Positions 39,422 to 48,353 of a stretch of 64,000 nt of DNA are shown here, piece after piece. The DNA lies in NCBI RefSeq assembly GCF_003946555.1, contig NZ_RHOO01000008.1, positions 29,017 to 93,016 on the forward strand, given 5' to 3'. The stretch comes from Companilactobacillus hulinensis (lineage in GTDB: Bacteria; Bacillota; Bacilli; Lactobacillales; Lactobacillaceae). The position numbers and the translations under genes are program-made. The first letter of the stretch is position 1; each line of letters begins with the position of its first letter. A model generated the notes under the pieces. The model had not been told where the DNA came from and ran no database searches. It saw only the letters and a program-made list of their open reading frames with translations.

Positions 39422-40791
39422 TAGTTTTCCCCTTTTAGTTCTTCGACCTCATCAATGAATTGGTCTCCACGTTGCTCGAATGTATCAAATTGATCCCAAC
39501 TTGCAGCTGCTGGCGAAAGAAGAACAACATCATCCTCGCTACTTTGACGATATGCTTCCGGAACAGCTTCTTTCAAATTATTAACTTTTGTAATACTACT
39601 GATTTCAGCTTTCTTAGCGGCATCAACCATCTTGTCCGCAGTTTCACCATACAAGATGATGTCTCTAACTTTGCCCTTTAGATATGGAACTAAATCATCA
39701 AATCCATTACCACGATCAAGTCCACCAGCAATCAATACGATTGGTTGTTTGAATGCACTTAACGCAACGATGGTTGCTTCAGTGTTAGTTGCCTTAGAAT
39801 CATTGTAGAATTTTCTGCCATTTATTTTATCGACATATTGGATACGATGCTTAACACCTTTAAATGAAGCTAATACATCGATGATATCTTCATTGCTTAC
39901 ATCGAATAGTTTGGCAACATTAATTGCAGCCAAAGCATTTTGAACGTTATGTTCACCAGGAACTTGAATAGAATCGGTGTTCATAACAAATTCTTTATTA
40001 AAGTAAATTTCGTTATCTCTTATATATGCACCGTCATCAAGAACTTGTTCATCAGAGAATGGACGAATAACTGCCTTAGATTGCTTGGCAAGATTTCTCC
40101 ATTCTTCGGTATTCCAGTTAACAACAAAGTAGTCATCTTTAGTTTGATTCTTAGTAATATGCATTTTTGCTTTGATGTAATTTTCACGTGTTCCATGAAA
40201 GTCTAGATGTGTTGAATAAATATTGTTTAGCACTGCAACGTGTGGGTGAAGATCAATAGTTCCTTCAAGTTGGAAACTAGATAATTCAGTTACCACAACA
40301 TCGTCTTTTGTCGCCTTTTGAATAACGTTTGAAATCGGAATACCAATATTACCAGCATAATATGACTTCTTAAACTTAGGTGAATGTGCCAACATCAATT
40401 GAATCAAAGTAGTTACAGTTGTCTTACCATTGGTACCTGTTACAGCAACCATAGTTGCATCAGAAAAACTATAAGCAATCTCTGGTTCTGTGATTACTGG
40501 AACTCCAATTTCTTGTGCATGTTTGATCAATTCATTTGAATACGGAATACCAGGGTTCTTGACAACGTAATCATAAGACGAATCCACTAATTTAGCATCA
40601 TTACTGCCTGTGATAACGTTAAATCCATCATCCAAAAGCTGCTTTGCTTCATCGTTACCTTCTAACTTATTAGAATCAACAACTGTGACATCTGATCCCA
40701 TTTTCTTCAAAAGTTTTGCGACCGCAAAACCACTCTTTGCTAATCCTAGAACTAAAAATTTTTTATTTGCATATTTACTTTCTGTTTTCAT
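39421..40791 (-). CDS. murD: MurD, UDP-MurNAc-L-Ala:D-Glu ligase
   Basis: Adds D-glutamate to UDP-MurNAc-L-alanine with ATP. The 456 residues show the N-terminal Rossmann segment (LVLGLAKSGFAVAK), the Mur-ligase P-loop VTGTNGKTTVT, the central HLDFHGTRENYI, KHRIQYV, and NDSKATN, and the C-terminal LLSPAAASWDQFDTFEQRG, each a family mark. Lies between mraY and murG. Confidence 0.98.
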   Translation of the reverse strand: MKTESKYANKKFLVLGLAKSGFAVAKLLKKMGSDVTVVDSNKLEGNDEAKQLLDDGFNVITGSNDAKLVDSSYDYVVKNPGIPYSNELIKHAQEIGVPVITEPEIAYSFSDATMVAVTGTNGKTTVTTLIQLMLAHSPKFKKSYYAGNIGIPISNVIQKATKDDVVVTELSSFQLEGTIDLHPHVAVLNNIYSTHLDFHGTRENYIKAKMHITKNQTKDDYFVVNWNTEEWRNLAKQSKAVIRPFSDEQVLDDGAYIRDNEIYFNKEFVMNTDSIQVPGEHNVQNALAAINVAKLFDVSNEDIIDVLASFKGVKHRIQYVDKINGRKFYNDSKATNTEATIVALSAFKQPIVLIAGGLDRGNGFDDLVPYLKGKVRDIILYGETADKMVDAAKKAEISSITKVNNLKEAVPEAYRQSSEDDVVLLSPAAASWDQFDTFEQRGDQFIDEVEELKGEN

Positions 40792-40805
40792 AAATGACTA
40801 ACTTC

Positions 40806-41771
40806 CTACATAAATAAGATTAAATAAATTCCTGAACAAATTAAACCAACGATCCAAAATACAATATCAACTTTCCACTCATTCCAACCAAGCATTTCAA
40901 AATGATGGTGAATTGGTGTCATTTTGAAAATACGACGATGGAAAACTTTGAATGAAAATACTTGCAACATAACACTTGCTGTTTCAATAACATAAACTAA
41001 TCCAATCAATAGCAGTGACCAGTAACGTCCCAACAAAATTGAGATGGCTGCAAGACCAGCACCAAGTGCTAATGAACCAACATCACCCATAAAAATCTTA
41101 GCTGGTTTGTGGTTGAATACTAGGAATGCCAACAATCCACCTACTACTGCAAAACAAACAACAGCTAAATCATATCTGTTTTGATAAAGTGAAATAATTC
41201 CGTATGTGGCATATGAAATTGTTCCTAATCCACCCAAAAGGCCATCAAGTCCATCAGTTAAATTAGTTGCATTTGAAAATCCAACCAGCCAGAACATTGT
41301 AAATAAAGTGAAAATGATCACTGAATCAACTGAAAATACACCTGGAATAGTAAAGTTAAATTGCAATGAATCATTGTTGTACACGTATAAGAAAATTGCA
41401 CCAACAAGAATTTGTAATAATAACTTCTGCCATGCTCTTAAACCAAGGTTTCTCTTCTTAAAGACTTTGATGAAATCGTCAATAAAACCAATACATCCAT
41501 AAAGGATTATTACAAAAGTGGTAATCAATAATGAATGTGTTAATTGTCCTTGCCAAGCACCAACCCAAATACTAGTAACAGCAGTCGCTAAGATTATTAG
41601 CAAACCACCCATTGTAGGTGTACCTGACTTCTTTTCGTGCCATTTTGGTCCTTCTTCACGAATGGATTGACCTTCTTTATGTGCAACAAGATATCCAATC
41701 AAAAACGGCATCAATATCGCAACTATCGCAGCTCCACTCGCTATGTCTATAACAATGTGACTAAGTTCCAT
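40806..41771 (-). CDS. mraY: MraY, phospho-MurNAc-pentapeptide transferase
   Basis: Makes lipid I from UDP-MurNAc-pentapeptide and undecaprenyl phosphate in the membrane. With the ATG at 41771, five bases after AAGGGGA, the protein has 321 residues, exactly the usual size; nine more codons upward have no ribosome site. About ten membrane helices; motifs KKSGTPTMGG, DDFIK, TNLTDGLDGL, GDVGSLALG and the HHHFE loop (PIHHHFEMLGW) are all intact. Confidence 0.97.
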   Translation of the reverse strand: MELSHIVIDIASGAAIVAILMPFLIGYLVAHKEGQSIREEGPKWHEKKSGTPTMGGLLIILATAVTSIWVGAWQGQLTHSLLITTFVIILYGCIGFIDDFIKVFKKRNLGLRAWQKLLLQILVGAIFLYVYNNDSLQFNFTIPGVFSVDSVIIFTLFTMFWLVGFSNATNLTDGLDGLLGGLGTISYATYGIISLYQNRYDLAVVCFAVVGGLLAFLVFNHKPAKIFMGDVGSLALGAGLAAISILLGRYWSLLLIGLVYVIETASVMLQVFSFKVFHRRIFKMTPIHHHFEMLGWNEWKVDIVFWIVGLICSGIYLILFM

Positions 41772-41810
41772 AAAAATCCCCTTAACTATTTTTAACAATT
41801 TTATTGAAAA

Positions 41811-43973
41811 TTATTGATTTTTCAAAGTAACTATAATTTTACCACTGTCACTAATTACATGGCCCTTTTCTACGGATTGATCTGTTACATATCCGTCGCC
41901 TTTTGTCGTTACATTAGCTCCAGTTACTTCTGCAAACTTCATAACATCATTCTTTGACCAACCAGTCAAATCTGGCATTGTCATTGCACCATTTGTCAAA
42001 AGAACAATTCTTTGACCTGGCATAACCTTCTCACCACTGGCTGGAATCTGTTGAACGACCTTATTTCCGGTACCAATGATACCAGATAGTAGTCCAAGCT
42101 GTTTTATCTTTTTAACTGCATCAGTTGTCGTATCGTCCAACAAACTCGGAATACTTACATATTGATTACCAGTATCAGCCGCACTACTTGATGCCTTTCC
42201 TTGACTAACCAATCTTTTTACTAGTGGATTGAAGACTTCCGAAAGAATTCTTTCTGGAGATTCAGTCATTTGCTGTGGCTGTTTCATAGTTACATACACA
42301 ATATAATTGGGATCATTATAAGGAATCATTCCTGCTACTGAGAATATATAGTTATTCGATCCTGTCATATATCCGCCATTTGGTGAAGCAATTTGAGCAG
42401 TACCGGTCTTAACTCCCACTTTGATTCCAGGAACGTTGTAAACCAAACCAGTACCGTAATTCTTAGTTACAACTTGGCGCATCGCATTTTGAACTTGTTT
42501 AGCAGTACTTGCCTTGATTGGAGTACCAACAACTTCACGTTTATACGATTTAGTCGTCTTTCCAGTAAGCGGATCAACTATTTTTTGAATAATATGTGGT
42601 TTGATCATCTCACCATTATTTGCAATGGCAGAGAATGCTTGAAGCATTTGTACAGCATTAACGTTGACACTTTGACCAAACGCAGTCATTGCCTGATCAC
42701 TGGCATGTTTATAAGAAATACTTCCAGCAACCTCACCAGGAAGTTCGATATTGGTTTTCTTGCTAATGCCAAACTTCTTCATATAATTCATCCAAGTTTT
42801 AGAACCCATCTCTTCTTCAAGATGAACCATACCAACATTGGATGATCTTGGAAATGCCTCGGATACAGGGATATAGCCCCATCCGGCATTGTTCCAATCG
42901 TTAATTGTACGTCCGCCCACTTCAACAGAGCCTGATTTATACAACTCATTAGGTCTGTAATTCCCAGAATCTATAGAAGCAGAGAGCGTCAGAATCTTCA
43001 TTACTGAACCAGGTTCATACTGATCCTCAACTAATGTATCACGCCAACTATTAGATATTCCCTTACCAGTAGTAGGATTAAAAGTTGGTCGTTGAGTAGC
43101 AGCTTCAATGGCACCGGTCTTAGCATTCATCACGACTATCTGTAAATTCTTCGGTGCATACTTATCAGAAATATTTTGTGCCAATATTTCTGTGTATTGT
43201 TGAATTCTACTATTAAGCGTTAGATAAATATTTGAACCATCAACAGAGTTCTTTTCAATCACTTGTGAATCAGGTAATTCGTTACCTTTGGAATCAACTT
43301 TATTGATCTTTTTACCATTCTTACCAGTGAGTAATTTATTAAAATACTTTTCAATACCCATTACACCGCTGATATTACTGTTTTCATCATTAGCATTATC
43401 TGCCTTGGTAATACCAACTAAATTCGTGGCAAAAACACCATTGGGATAAGACCTAGAAGGTAATTCTACAAAATGAATACCTGATAAGTCAGCCTTTTTT
43501 ATTTTGTTTTTTATTTCAATAGATAATCCACGGCCAGATTGACCAAATTCAACTTGATAAGCTTTTTTATTTTCTGGATTCAAATATTTTAGAATTTGTT
43601 TCTTCGACAACGGTAAATATTTGCTCAATACCGATGCTGTCTTCTTCTTATTAGAGACGTAGTCTTTCTTACCGTCACTAGTCTTTGAAGATTTATCCAA
43701 AACAGCATAAATATTATAAATCGTAGAATCTCCAGCAATCATATCGCCATTGGCATCCAAAATATCTCCACGCTTGGCATTGACCTTGGAAGTTCTCTGG
43801 TATTTCATTTTCGTTCTTTGTTCCAAATTTATACCGTTATAATGCTTGCCTGTTGATATAGAAGTGAATCTCCATATCGCGGTAACAAAAAAAAGGGCAG
43901 TCACAATCAAAATTGAAAAACCAACGATTTTATGATTGCGTCTTGCCTTATTTAATTTATTTTCAGATTTCAT
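41811..43973 (-). CDS. Class B penicillin-binding protein with PASTA domains (PBP2x/FtsI type)
   Basis: Septal peptidoglycan transpeptidase, the partner of FtsW. The 720 residues show one N-terminal membrane helix (about 16-33), a PBP dimerisation domain, and the transpeptidase domain with SVMK (active Ser323), SSN (377-379) and KTG (522-524). Two C-terminal PASTA repeats (about 604-715) follow. Placed between ftsL and mraY, as pbpX/pbpB in the dcw cluster. Its ATG overlaps ftsL by four bases. Confidence 0.97.
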   Translation of the reverse strand: MKSENKLNKARRNHKIVGFSILIVTALFFVTAIWRFTSISTGKHYNGINLEQRTKMKYQRTSKVNAKRGDILDANGDMIAGDSTIYNIYAVLDKSSKTSDGKKDYVSNKKKTASVLSKYLPLSKKQILKYLNPENKKAYQVEFGQSGRGLSIEIKNKIKKADLSGIHFVELPSRSYPNGVFATNLVGITKADNANDENSNISGVMGIEKYFNKLLTGKNGKKINKVDSKGNELPDSQVIEKNSVDGSNIYLTLNSRIQQYTEILAQNISDKYAPKNLQIVVMNAKTGAIEAATQRPTFNPTTGKGISNSWRDTLVEDQYEPGSVMKILTLSASIDSGNYRPNELYKSGSVEVGGRTINDWNNAGWGYIPVSEAFPRSSNVGMVHLEEEMGSKTWMNYMKKFGISKKTNIELPGEVAGSISYKHASDQAMTAFGQSVNVNAVQMLQAFSAIANNGEMIKPHIIQKIVDPLTGKTTKSYKREVVGTPIKASTAKQVQNAMRQVVTKNYGTGLVYNVPGIKVGVKTGTAQIASPNGGYMTGSNNYIFSVAGMIPYNDPNYIVYVTMKQPQQMTESPERILSEVFNPLVKRLVSQGKASSSAADTGNQYVSIPSLLDDTTTDAVKKIKQLGLLSGIIGTGNKVVQQIPASGEKVMPGQRIVLLTNGAMTMPDLTGWSKNDVMKFAEVTGANVTTKGDGYVTDQSVEKGHVISDSGKIIVTLKNQ

Positions 43974-44341
43974 TTTGATACGTTCCTTACGTTTTTGTTA
44001 CTCATCTTCAAATCATGTTTTTTGGCAAAGGCTGAAAGACGGTCAAAACTTGTCATTTCAGAAATTTCCTGACGTAAGTTTACGTTGTTCGTATTTACTT
44101 TGGTGATTTCAGTTGTTATTTGATCCAGATTATTTTGAGCGGAAGTCATAGAAACTTTGACACTTACCAAACTCACCATCAAAGCCAATGTCAAAAGACC
44201 GAGCCCAACTATCAAAGTGGCCTCTAATTTTGACAATGCTACTTTATGCTTTGTGGCGGTCTTAGGTGCTTCAACAGGGTTGAATTGTGGTTGTTCTACC
44301 GCTTCGTAATTTGTAAGGTTTCTAGCTGTACTTTCTCTCAT
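43970..44341 (-). CDS. ftsL: FtsL cell-division protein
   Basis: Small bitopic divisome protein forming coiled coils with DivIC and DivIB. I start it at the ATG at 44341, eight bases after GGAG, giving 123 residues; a longer frame overlaps rsmH without a ribosome site. It has a cytosolic N-terminus (about 1-42), a membrane helix (about 43-66) and an extracellular leucine-zipper-like stretch. Its place between rsmH and the PBP gene is decisive, because FtsL sequences vary. Confidence 0.92.
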   Translation of the reverse strand: MRESTARNLTNYEAVEQPQFNPVEAPKTATKHKVALSKLEATLIVGLGLLTLALMVSLVSVKVSMTSAQNNLDQITTEITKVNTNNVNLRQEISEMTSFDRLSAFAKKHDLKMSNKNVRNVSK

Positions 44342-44357
44342 AATAAATTCTCCATGA

Positions 44358-45308
44358 CTAAATCTTCTCAACAACTCGTAATTTCGCGCTATGTGCACGG
44401 TTATTTACTTCTAATTCGTCTTCACTTGGTAGAATCGGTTTTCTAGTGATTTGTTTAAGAGGTGGTTGCAAATTATCTGGAACCACGGGTAGTCCTCTTG
44501 GTAAATCAATTTCTGAATTTTCTTTGAATATATGTTTCACAATTCGATCTTCTTTTGATTGGAAGGTTATAACACTGATTCTTCCCTTCGGTGCAAGCAG
44601 TGATATTGCCTGTTCCAAAGATCTTTCAAGTGAACCTAATTCATCATTGACAGCAATTCGGATTGCTTGAAAAATTCTCTTAGCTGGATGACCACCGGTA
44701 CGTCTCCTAGCAGCTGGAATAGCATTTTTAGCAATATCTGCCAATTCCAGAGTAGAAATTATGCGATGATCTTCTCTTATTCGTTCGATTGAACGAGCAA
44801 TTTGCTTAGAAAACTTTTCATCACTATATTTATAAAAAATACTTACCAATTCATTATATGACCAGTCATTAACAATTTTTTCAGCATCTAAATCCTGACG
44901 CTGATCCATACGCATATCCAAACGTGCTTCTTTTTTATAACTGAATCCACGTACGGCATCATCAAATTGTGGTGAAGAAACACCAAGATCATAAACTATT
45001 CCATCGACCTCAGTAATACCTATGTCATTCAAGCGTTCTTTCATGTTCTCGAAATTATCACGGATCAATACTAATTTGTTACTACCAATAATATCTGCGT
45101 TACCCTGAATCTCTTCTCCAGCTTCAATGGCTGTTTCATCGCGATCAAAAGCATAAACAGTACTATTGTTCATCCTACTGAGTAATTCTTTAGTATGTCC
45201 TCCACGACCAAAGGTAGCATCAACAAAAATGGCGTTATCCCGTGGGTTAACCTCATCAATTGTCTCTTTTAGTAAAACTGTTTTGTGTACAAATTCATTA
45301 GAAGTCAA
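44358..45308 (-). CDS. rsmH: 16S rRNA (cytosine-1402-N4)-methyltransferase RsmH
   Basis: Methylates C1402 in the ribosomal P site with SAM. The 316 residues begin with HKTVLLKE, then [15 protein letters not shown] (SAM site), [18 protein letters not shown] and [23 protein letters not shown] parts typical of MraW. The only start in frame is a TTG at 45308 (a stop lies three codons upstream), with GGAG a rather long 13 bases away; the 11-base overlap with mraZ suggests coupled translation. Confidence 0.95.
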   Translation of the reverse strand: MTSNEFVHKTVLLKETIDEVNPRDNAIFVDATFGRGGHTKELLSRMNNSTVYAFDRDETAIEAGEEIQGNADIIGSNKLVLIRDNFENMKERLNDIGITEVDGIVYDLGVSSPQFDDAVRGFSYKKEARLDMRMDQRQDLDAEKIVNDWSYNELVSIFYKYSDEKFSKQIARSIERIREDHRIISTLELADIAKNAIPAARRRTGGHPAKRIFQAIRIAVNDELGSLERSLEQAISLLAPKGRISVITFQSKEDRIVKHIFKENSEIDLPRGLPVVPDNLQPPLKQITRKPILPSEDELEVNNRAHSAKLRVVEKI

Positions 45309-45729
45309 AGTCTGTCATTTTCTCCGATATTTCTTCAAAATTGTCTTCGGCTTGTTGGCTGAATTCAGTCCATTTGTCTTCGTCCCAAATTTCAATTCGA
45401 TCAGAGACACCAACTACCACGCAATTCTTTTTTAATTTAGCAAATTCAGTTAAAGATGTAGATAAATTAACTCGTCCTTGTTTATCAAATTCTACCTCTG
45501 CCGCAGCAGAATAAAAGAATCTGGTAAAAGCACGTGCATCTTTTTTAGTTAAGGGTAGTTTGTCCAGCTGTGCTTCCAATTTTCCCCATTGAGCCATGGA
45601 ATATCCAAAAAGGCATCCATCCATACCACGAGTAATCACAAAAATATCCCCAATTTCCTTACGGAATTTTGCAGGGATAATTATTCGACCTTTACTATCG
45701 ATGGTGTGATGAAATTCTCCCATGAACAT
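45298..45729 (-). CDS. mraZ: MraZ, AbrB-type regulator of the division cluster
   Basis: DNA-binding repressor that represses its own dcw operon in other bacteria. The 143 residues contain two AbrB/SpoVT-like halves, with the marks [23 protein letters not shown] and the second DKQGRVNLS, here shortened. GAGGTG lies eight bases before the ATG. First gene of the 16-kb cluster; three GTGGT boxes 38-62 bases upstream are the expected target. Confidence 0.97.
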   Translation of the reverse strand: MFMGEFHHTIDSKGRIIIPAKFRKEIGDIFVITRGMDGCLFGYSMAQWGKLEAQLDKLPLTKKDARAFTRFFYSAAAEVEFDKQGRVNLSTSLTEFAKLKKNCVVVGVSDRIEIWDEDKWTEFSQQAEDNFEEISEKMTDFDF

Positions 45730-45766
45730 CCACAGTTCACCTCAATTCTTTAACACTTCTTAATTT

Positions 45767-45791
45767 ACCACAAATCACCACAATTAACCAC
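45767..45791 (-). promoter_or_regulatory. Three tandem MraZ boxes upstream of mraZ
   Basis: The minus strand has GTGGT three times with exactly ten-base period (45791-45787, 45781-45777, 45771-45767), separated by TAATT and GATTT. MraZ of E. coli and mycoplasmas binds short G-rich repeats at this same spacing upstream of mraZ. Repeat seen directly; role by analogy. Confidence 0.8.
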
Positions 45792-45830
45792 TTGATATTG
45801 GATAATTGGTAAAGCACTTTCTAAAAACGT

Positions 45831-45858
45831 TTTACATATTGATACGTCAACATATAAC
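45831..45858 (+). promoter_or_regulatory. Plus-strand promoter toward the DUF4044 gene
   Basis: TTTACA (45831-45836) and TATAAC (45853-45858) are 16 bases apart, about 105 bases before the small gene. Divergent from mraZ. Prediction by eye. Confidence 0.5.
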
Positions 45859-45963
45859 ATGGTGGGGGATTTTTCTAAAATCTAATCATTTTGGAGACAA
45901 ATCTTGCATATTGTTGAAAGGTGAAGTAACATTTCACTATATAAAAACTAGGTGGTGGAAGGT

Positions 45964-46083
45964 TTGAACGACGAAAAAAAGCCTAAAAGTACTTTAACCA
46001 AATTCACTCAGATATTTGTATGGGTAATGATTTTGGTAACTGTTGGTGGAGTGATTCTTGGATCACTCATGAGTTTCATTTAA
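45964..46083 (+). CDS. DUF4044-like single-helix microprotein
   Basis: A 39-residue protein that is easily missed. It starts at TTG (45964), eight bases after AGGTGG; two GTG codons upstream in frame lie within that ribosome site. The N-terminus is charged (NDEKKPKSTLTKF), followed by one membrane helix (about 16-38, IFVWVMILVTVGGVILG). Length, pattern and place next to mraZ match the DUF4044 proteins of lactobacilli, whose function is unknown. Own promoter upstream and a strong terminator right after it. Confidence 0.8.
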   Translation: MNDEKKPKSTLTKFTQIFVWVMILVTVGGVILGSLMSFI

Positions 46084-46085
46084 AT

Positions 46086-46131
46086 AAAAAGGAGGTTGTA
46101 TGTCCCTACTCGGACACGCAACCTCTTTTTA
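46086..46131. terminator. Bidirectional terminator between the DUF4044 gene and thiT
   Basis: GAGGTTG and CAACCTC pair, with an inner GTCC/GGAC stem, and T-runs exist on both strands. It can end the microprotein gene on the plus strand and thiT on the minus strand. Confidence 0.9.
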
Positions 46132-46137
46132 TTTTAT

Positions 46138-46710
46138 TTATTCTTTAACAATAATGAACCTCTTAAATACTCGACTAAGCACAACTAATAGTACCAGCAG
46201 CATGATCATGTTCGCTATAAAACTACCGCCATTAATTACCAATGAATAGATCCAAGGGTTCATTGACTTTGGTGCATATGCTCCCCAATAAATACCACCA
46301 GCTAAAAAATGTAGAAAGTACTTAACTAGAAATCCTAATGCAGAATACATTATTATTAATCCCAATGCATTTTTACCAGATTTTATTTGTGACTTAACTT
46401 GGACACTGCCAAGTCCTACCAATCCAACAGCCGCAAAAGCTAATGGATATTCTACTAGTCCTTGCAATGGATTCAAGAAACCACCACTGCTGAACCCTTT
46501 AAGAATCAAATCCAAAATTCCCCAAACAAATCCCGCCATTAATCCAGGCTTTGCACCTCGTCTGAGTGCATATATTGCCATCGGAATTAATCCATATTCC
46601 ACTTGGATCGAAGAAACACCTAAATCATGTGGAACAAATGATAGTGCTTGAGCTGCAGCAACAATTATTGCACCTTCAGTTAGCACGACTAAACTATTAT
46701 TTTTTGACAC
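46138..46710 (-). CDS. thiT: ThiT, substrate-binding subunit of a thiamine ECF transporter
   Basis: Membrane S-component that captures thiamine and works with the shared EcfAA'T module (not in this window). The 190 residues form six helices. Features of ThiT include VPHDLGVSSIQVEYGLIP, GFVWGILDL, LVEYPLAFA (Glu-Tyr thiamine contact) and FLHFLAGGIYWG (His and Trp contacts), in the order known for the family. The start codon is GTG, and the ribosome site AAGGGAG lies within a terminator stem. Regulated by the TPP riboswitch upstream, which confirms the substrate. Confidence 0.96.
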   Translation of the reverse strand: MSKNNSLVVLTEGAIIVAAAQALSFVPHDLGVSSIQVEYGLIPMAIYALRRGAKPGLMAGFVWGILDLILKGFSSGGFLNPLQGLVEYPLAFAAVGLVGLGSVQVKSQIKSGKNALGLIIMYSALGFLVKYFLHFLAGGIYWGAYAPKSMNPWIYSLVINGGSFIANMIMLLVLLVVLSRVFKRFIIVKE

Positions 46711-46750
46711 AAAAAAACTCCCTTCTGATTTAAGCCATCACAAGAGAGTT
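46711..46750 (-). terminator. Riboswitch-controlled terminator overlapping the thiT ribosome site
   Basis: On the minus strand AACTCTCTT pairs with AAGGGAGTT (one T-G pair) around a 22-base loop, followed by a T-run that ends in the GTG start. The second arm contains the ribosome site, so the hairpin can block both transcription and translation. Confidence 0.85.
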
Positions 46751-46767
46751 CGAGTTTTTACATACTT

Positions 46768-46858
46768 GAACAACACTATCCCTACGCATGAATTAACATA
46801 ACAGGTTTAAAGGGTCTGAACTTAATCACTCTCAGCCAATCGGCTCCCCCTGTGTTGA
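46768..46858 (-). promoter_or_regulatory. TPP (thiamine pyrophosphate) riboswitch
   Basis: The conserved thi-box parts occur in order on the minus strand: CAGGGGGAGCC, GGCTGAGAG, GACCCTTTAAACCTG and GCGTAGGGATAGTG. TPP binding should favour the terminator at 46711-46750 and stop thiT. Confidence 0.97.
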
Positions 46859-46875
46859 CTATTCAATTTAACAAC

Positions 46876-46884
46876 ATTGTACCA
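46876..46884 (-). promoter_or_regulatory. Probable promoter of thiT inside the end of minD region
   Basis: The minus strand has the extended -10 TGGTACAAT just upstream of the riboswitch and overlapping the minD 3' flank; a TTTGGT lies 18 bases further up. Prediction by eye. Confidence 0.4.
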
Positions 46885-46887
46885 TTA

Positions 46888-47688
46888 CTACTTTTTTCTA
46901 CCAAATACTCTGCTGAAAAATCCAACTTTTTTTGTATCATTGAATATATCTAACGGAATACTTTCACCAAGCATTCGATGAGCGATATTTCTGTAACTAT
47001 GACCGGCATCACTATTTTTATCAGAAACAACAGTTTTGCCAGAATTAGAGGCTGCAATAACCTCGTCTTCATCAACCACTACTCCTAATAATGGAATACG
47101 TAAGTGATTAACAATATCATCAATTCTCATTGAGGTTCCTTCGTTTATCATATTCTTACGCACTCTATTAATAATTAAATGTGGAGTTATCGGCATTTTC
47201 ATACTTTCCAGAATTCCAACCACACGATCAGCATCACTTACTGAAGCCAACTCAGGGTTAGTAACCACAATAGCACCATCCGCTACAGTAACAGCATTTT
47301 GGAATCCGTATTCGATACCGGCAGGACAATCGATAATTACAAAATCAAATCGCTGTTTCAAATAAGTAACGATTCTTCTAACAGAATCTTGATCCAAAAC
47401 ATATTTATCTGCAAATTGTGATGCAGCCAATAAATACAAATTGTCTTCAAATCTAGGATCTCTAACCAAAGCTTGTGATAAAACCACTCGATTTTGAGCA
47501 ACATCGACAATATCATAAACAACTCGGTTGGTTAAACCCAAAACAGCATCCAAATTACGTAACCCAATATCAAGATCCACCATGCAGACCTTTTTACCCA
47601 AACTAGCTAAGACGGAACTAATATTGGCAGTAGTCGTAGTCTTACCAACACCGCCTTTACCAGACGTTACAACAATAGATATTCCCAT
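46888..47688 (-). CDS. minD: MinD, septum-site ATPase
   Basis: Membrane-bound ATPase that recruits MinC to keep the Z-ring away from the poles. The 266 residues show the deviant Walker A SGKGGVGKTTTT (about 9-20), DLDIGLRNLD (switch I), IDCPAGIE (switch II) and a C-terminal amphipathic membrane helix (VGFFSRVFGRKK). It directly follows minC. No minE lies in the window; DivIVA probably provides polar targeting, as in Bacillus. Confidence 0.97.
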   Translation of the reverse strand: MGISIVVTSGKGGVGKTTTTANISSVLASLGKKVCMVDLDIGLRNLDAVLGLTNRVVYDIVDVAQNRVVLSQALVRDPRFEDNLYLLAASQFADKYVLDQDSVRRIVTYLKQRFDFVIIDCPAGIEYGFQNAVTVADGAIVVTNPELASVSDADRVVGILESMKMPITPHLIINRVRKNMINEGTSMRIDDIVNHLRIPLLGVVVDEDEVIAASNSGKTVVSDKNSDAGHSYRNIAHRMLGESIPLDIFNDTKKVGFFSRVFGRKK

Positions 47689-47690
47689 AA

Positions 47691-48353
47691 CTAAACCGTC
47701 CTTTTTCTAGATTCATTCATAACCTCTTTGTAGTCTTGCAAATCATCAACGCTGATAGAATGCATTTCATCAATATATGCAAACTGATGATTATGCAACT
47801 TGTCAGCGTTGTCTTCTGTAATTATCTCAATTACATCAGCAATTCTAAGCTGTGCGGCATTTTCCAAATTACCAAAGATTGCTGCACTAGTGTTGTCGGG
47901 ATAGCCAGCTTGGACTATTCCTTCAACCTGACCCAGAATATACATTGAACCCGTCGTAGAAATCTTAGCTCCCTCATGAAGAACGCCTAAGAATAGGACA
48001 TCCCCCTCAAACTCAAGCTTTTGACCACTACGGACAATACCAGTTTCAATTGTCATTTTATTAGCTTTCAATAGCTCTTCAACATCTTGTTTATCTTCAA
48101 CATTAGAAATAATATCTTTGATCTCGATTTGAGGATAATTTTTAAAAACGGTCTTAACGGTCTTTCTTTGTTCCTTAGTCAAAAGCCGATTCCCGGTCTT
48201 AATAGTAAATTGGATAACGTCATCATCAGTAGATCCGATATTCTGCTTGAGAATCAATGTCTTTAAGTCCTTCAAAGCTTGTTCGAAGTCGCTTCCATCG
48301 TTAATGATTACAACAAATCCCTCTTTACTACCTTTAAGGGTGACGTTACTCAT
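47691..48353 (-). CDS. minC: MinC, FtsZ polymerisation inhibitor
   Basis: Blocks FtsZ assembly at the poles with MinD. The 220 residues have an N-terminal FtsZ-binding domain (about 1-95) and a C-terminal beta-helix domain (about 110-210) with VRSGQKLEFEGDVLFLG, shown here in part as SGQKLEF, and IVQAGYPDNTSAAIFG-like turns. Its ATG overlaps mreD by four bases (ATGA). mreD-minC-minD order is widespread in Firmicutes. Confidence 0.93.
   Translation of the reverse strand: MSNVTLKGSKEGFVVIINDGSDFEQALKDLKTLILKQNIGSTDDDVIQFTIKTGNRLLTKEQRKTVKTVFKNYPQIEIKDIISNVEDKQDVEELLKANKMTIETGIVRSGQKLEFEGDVLFLGVLHEGAKISTTGSMYILGQVEGIVQAGYPDNTSAAIFGNLENAAQLRIADVIEIITEDNADKLHNHQFAYIDEMHSISVDDLQDYKEVMNESRKRTV

Noticed and set aside
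45823..45838. cre-like CcpA site (TGTAAAACGTTTTTA)
   Set aside because: The spacing around the central CG is one base off the consensus and it overlaps the -35 box of the plus-strand promoter.
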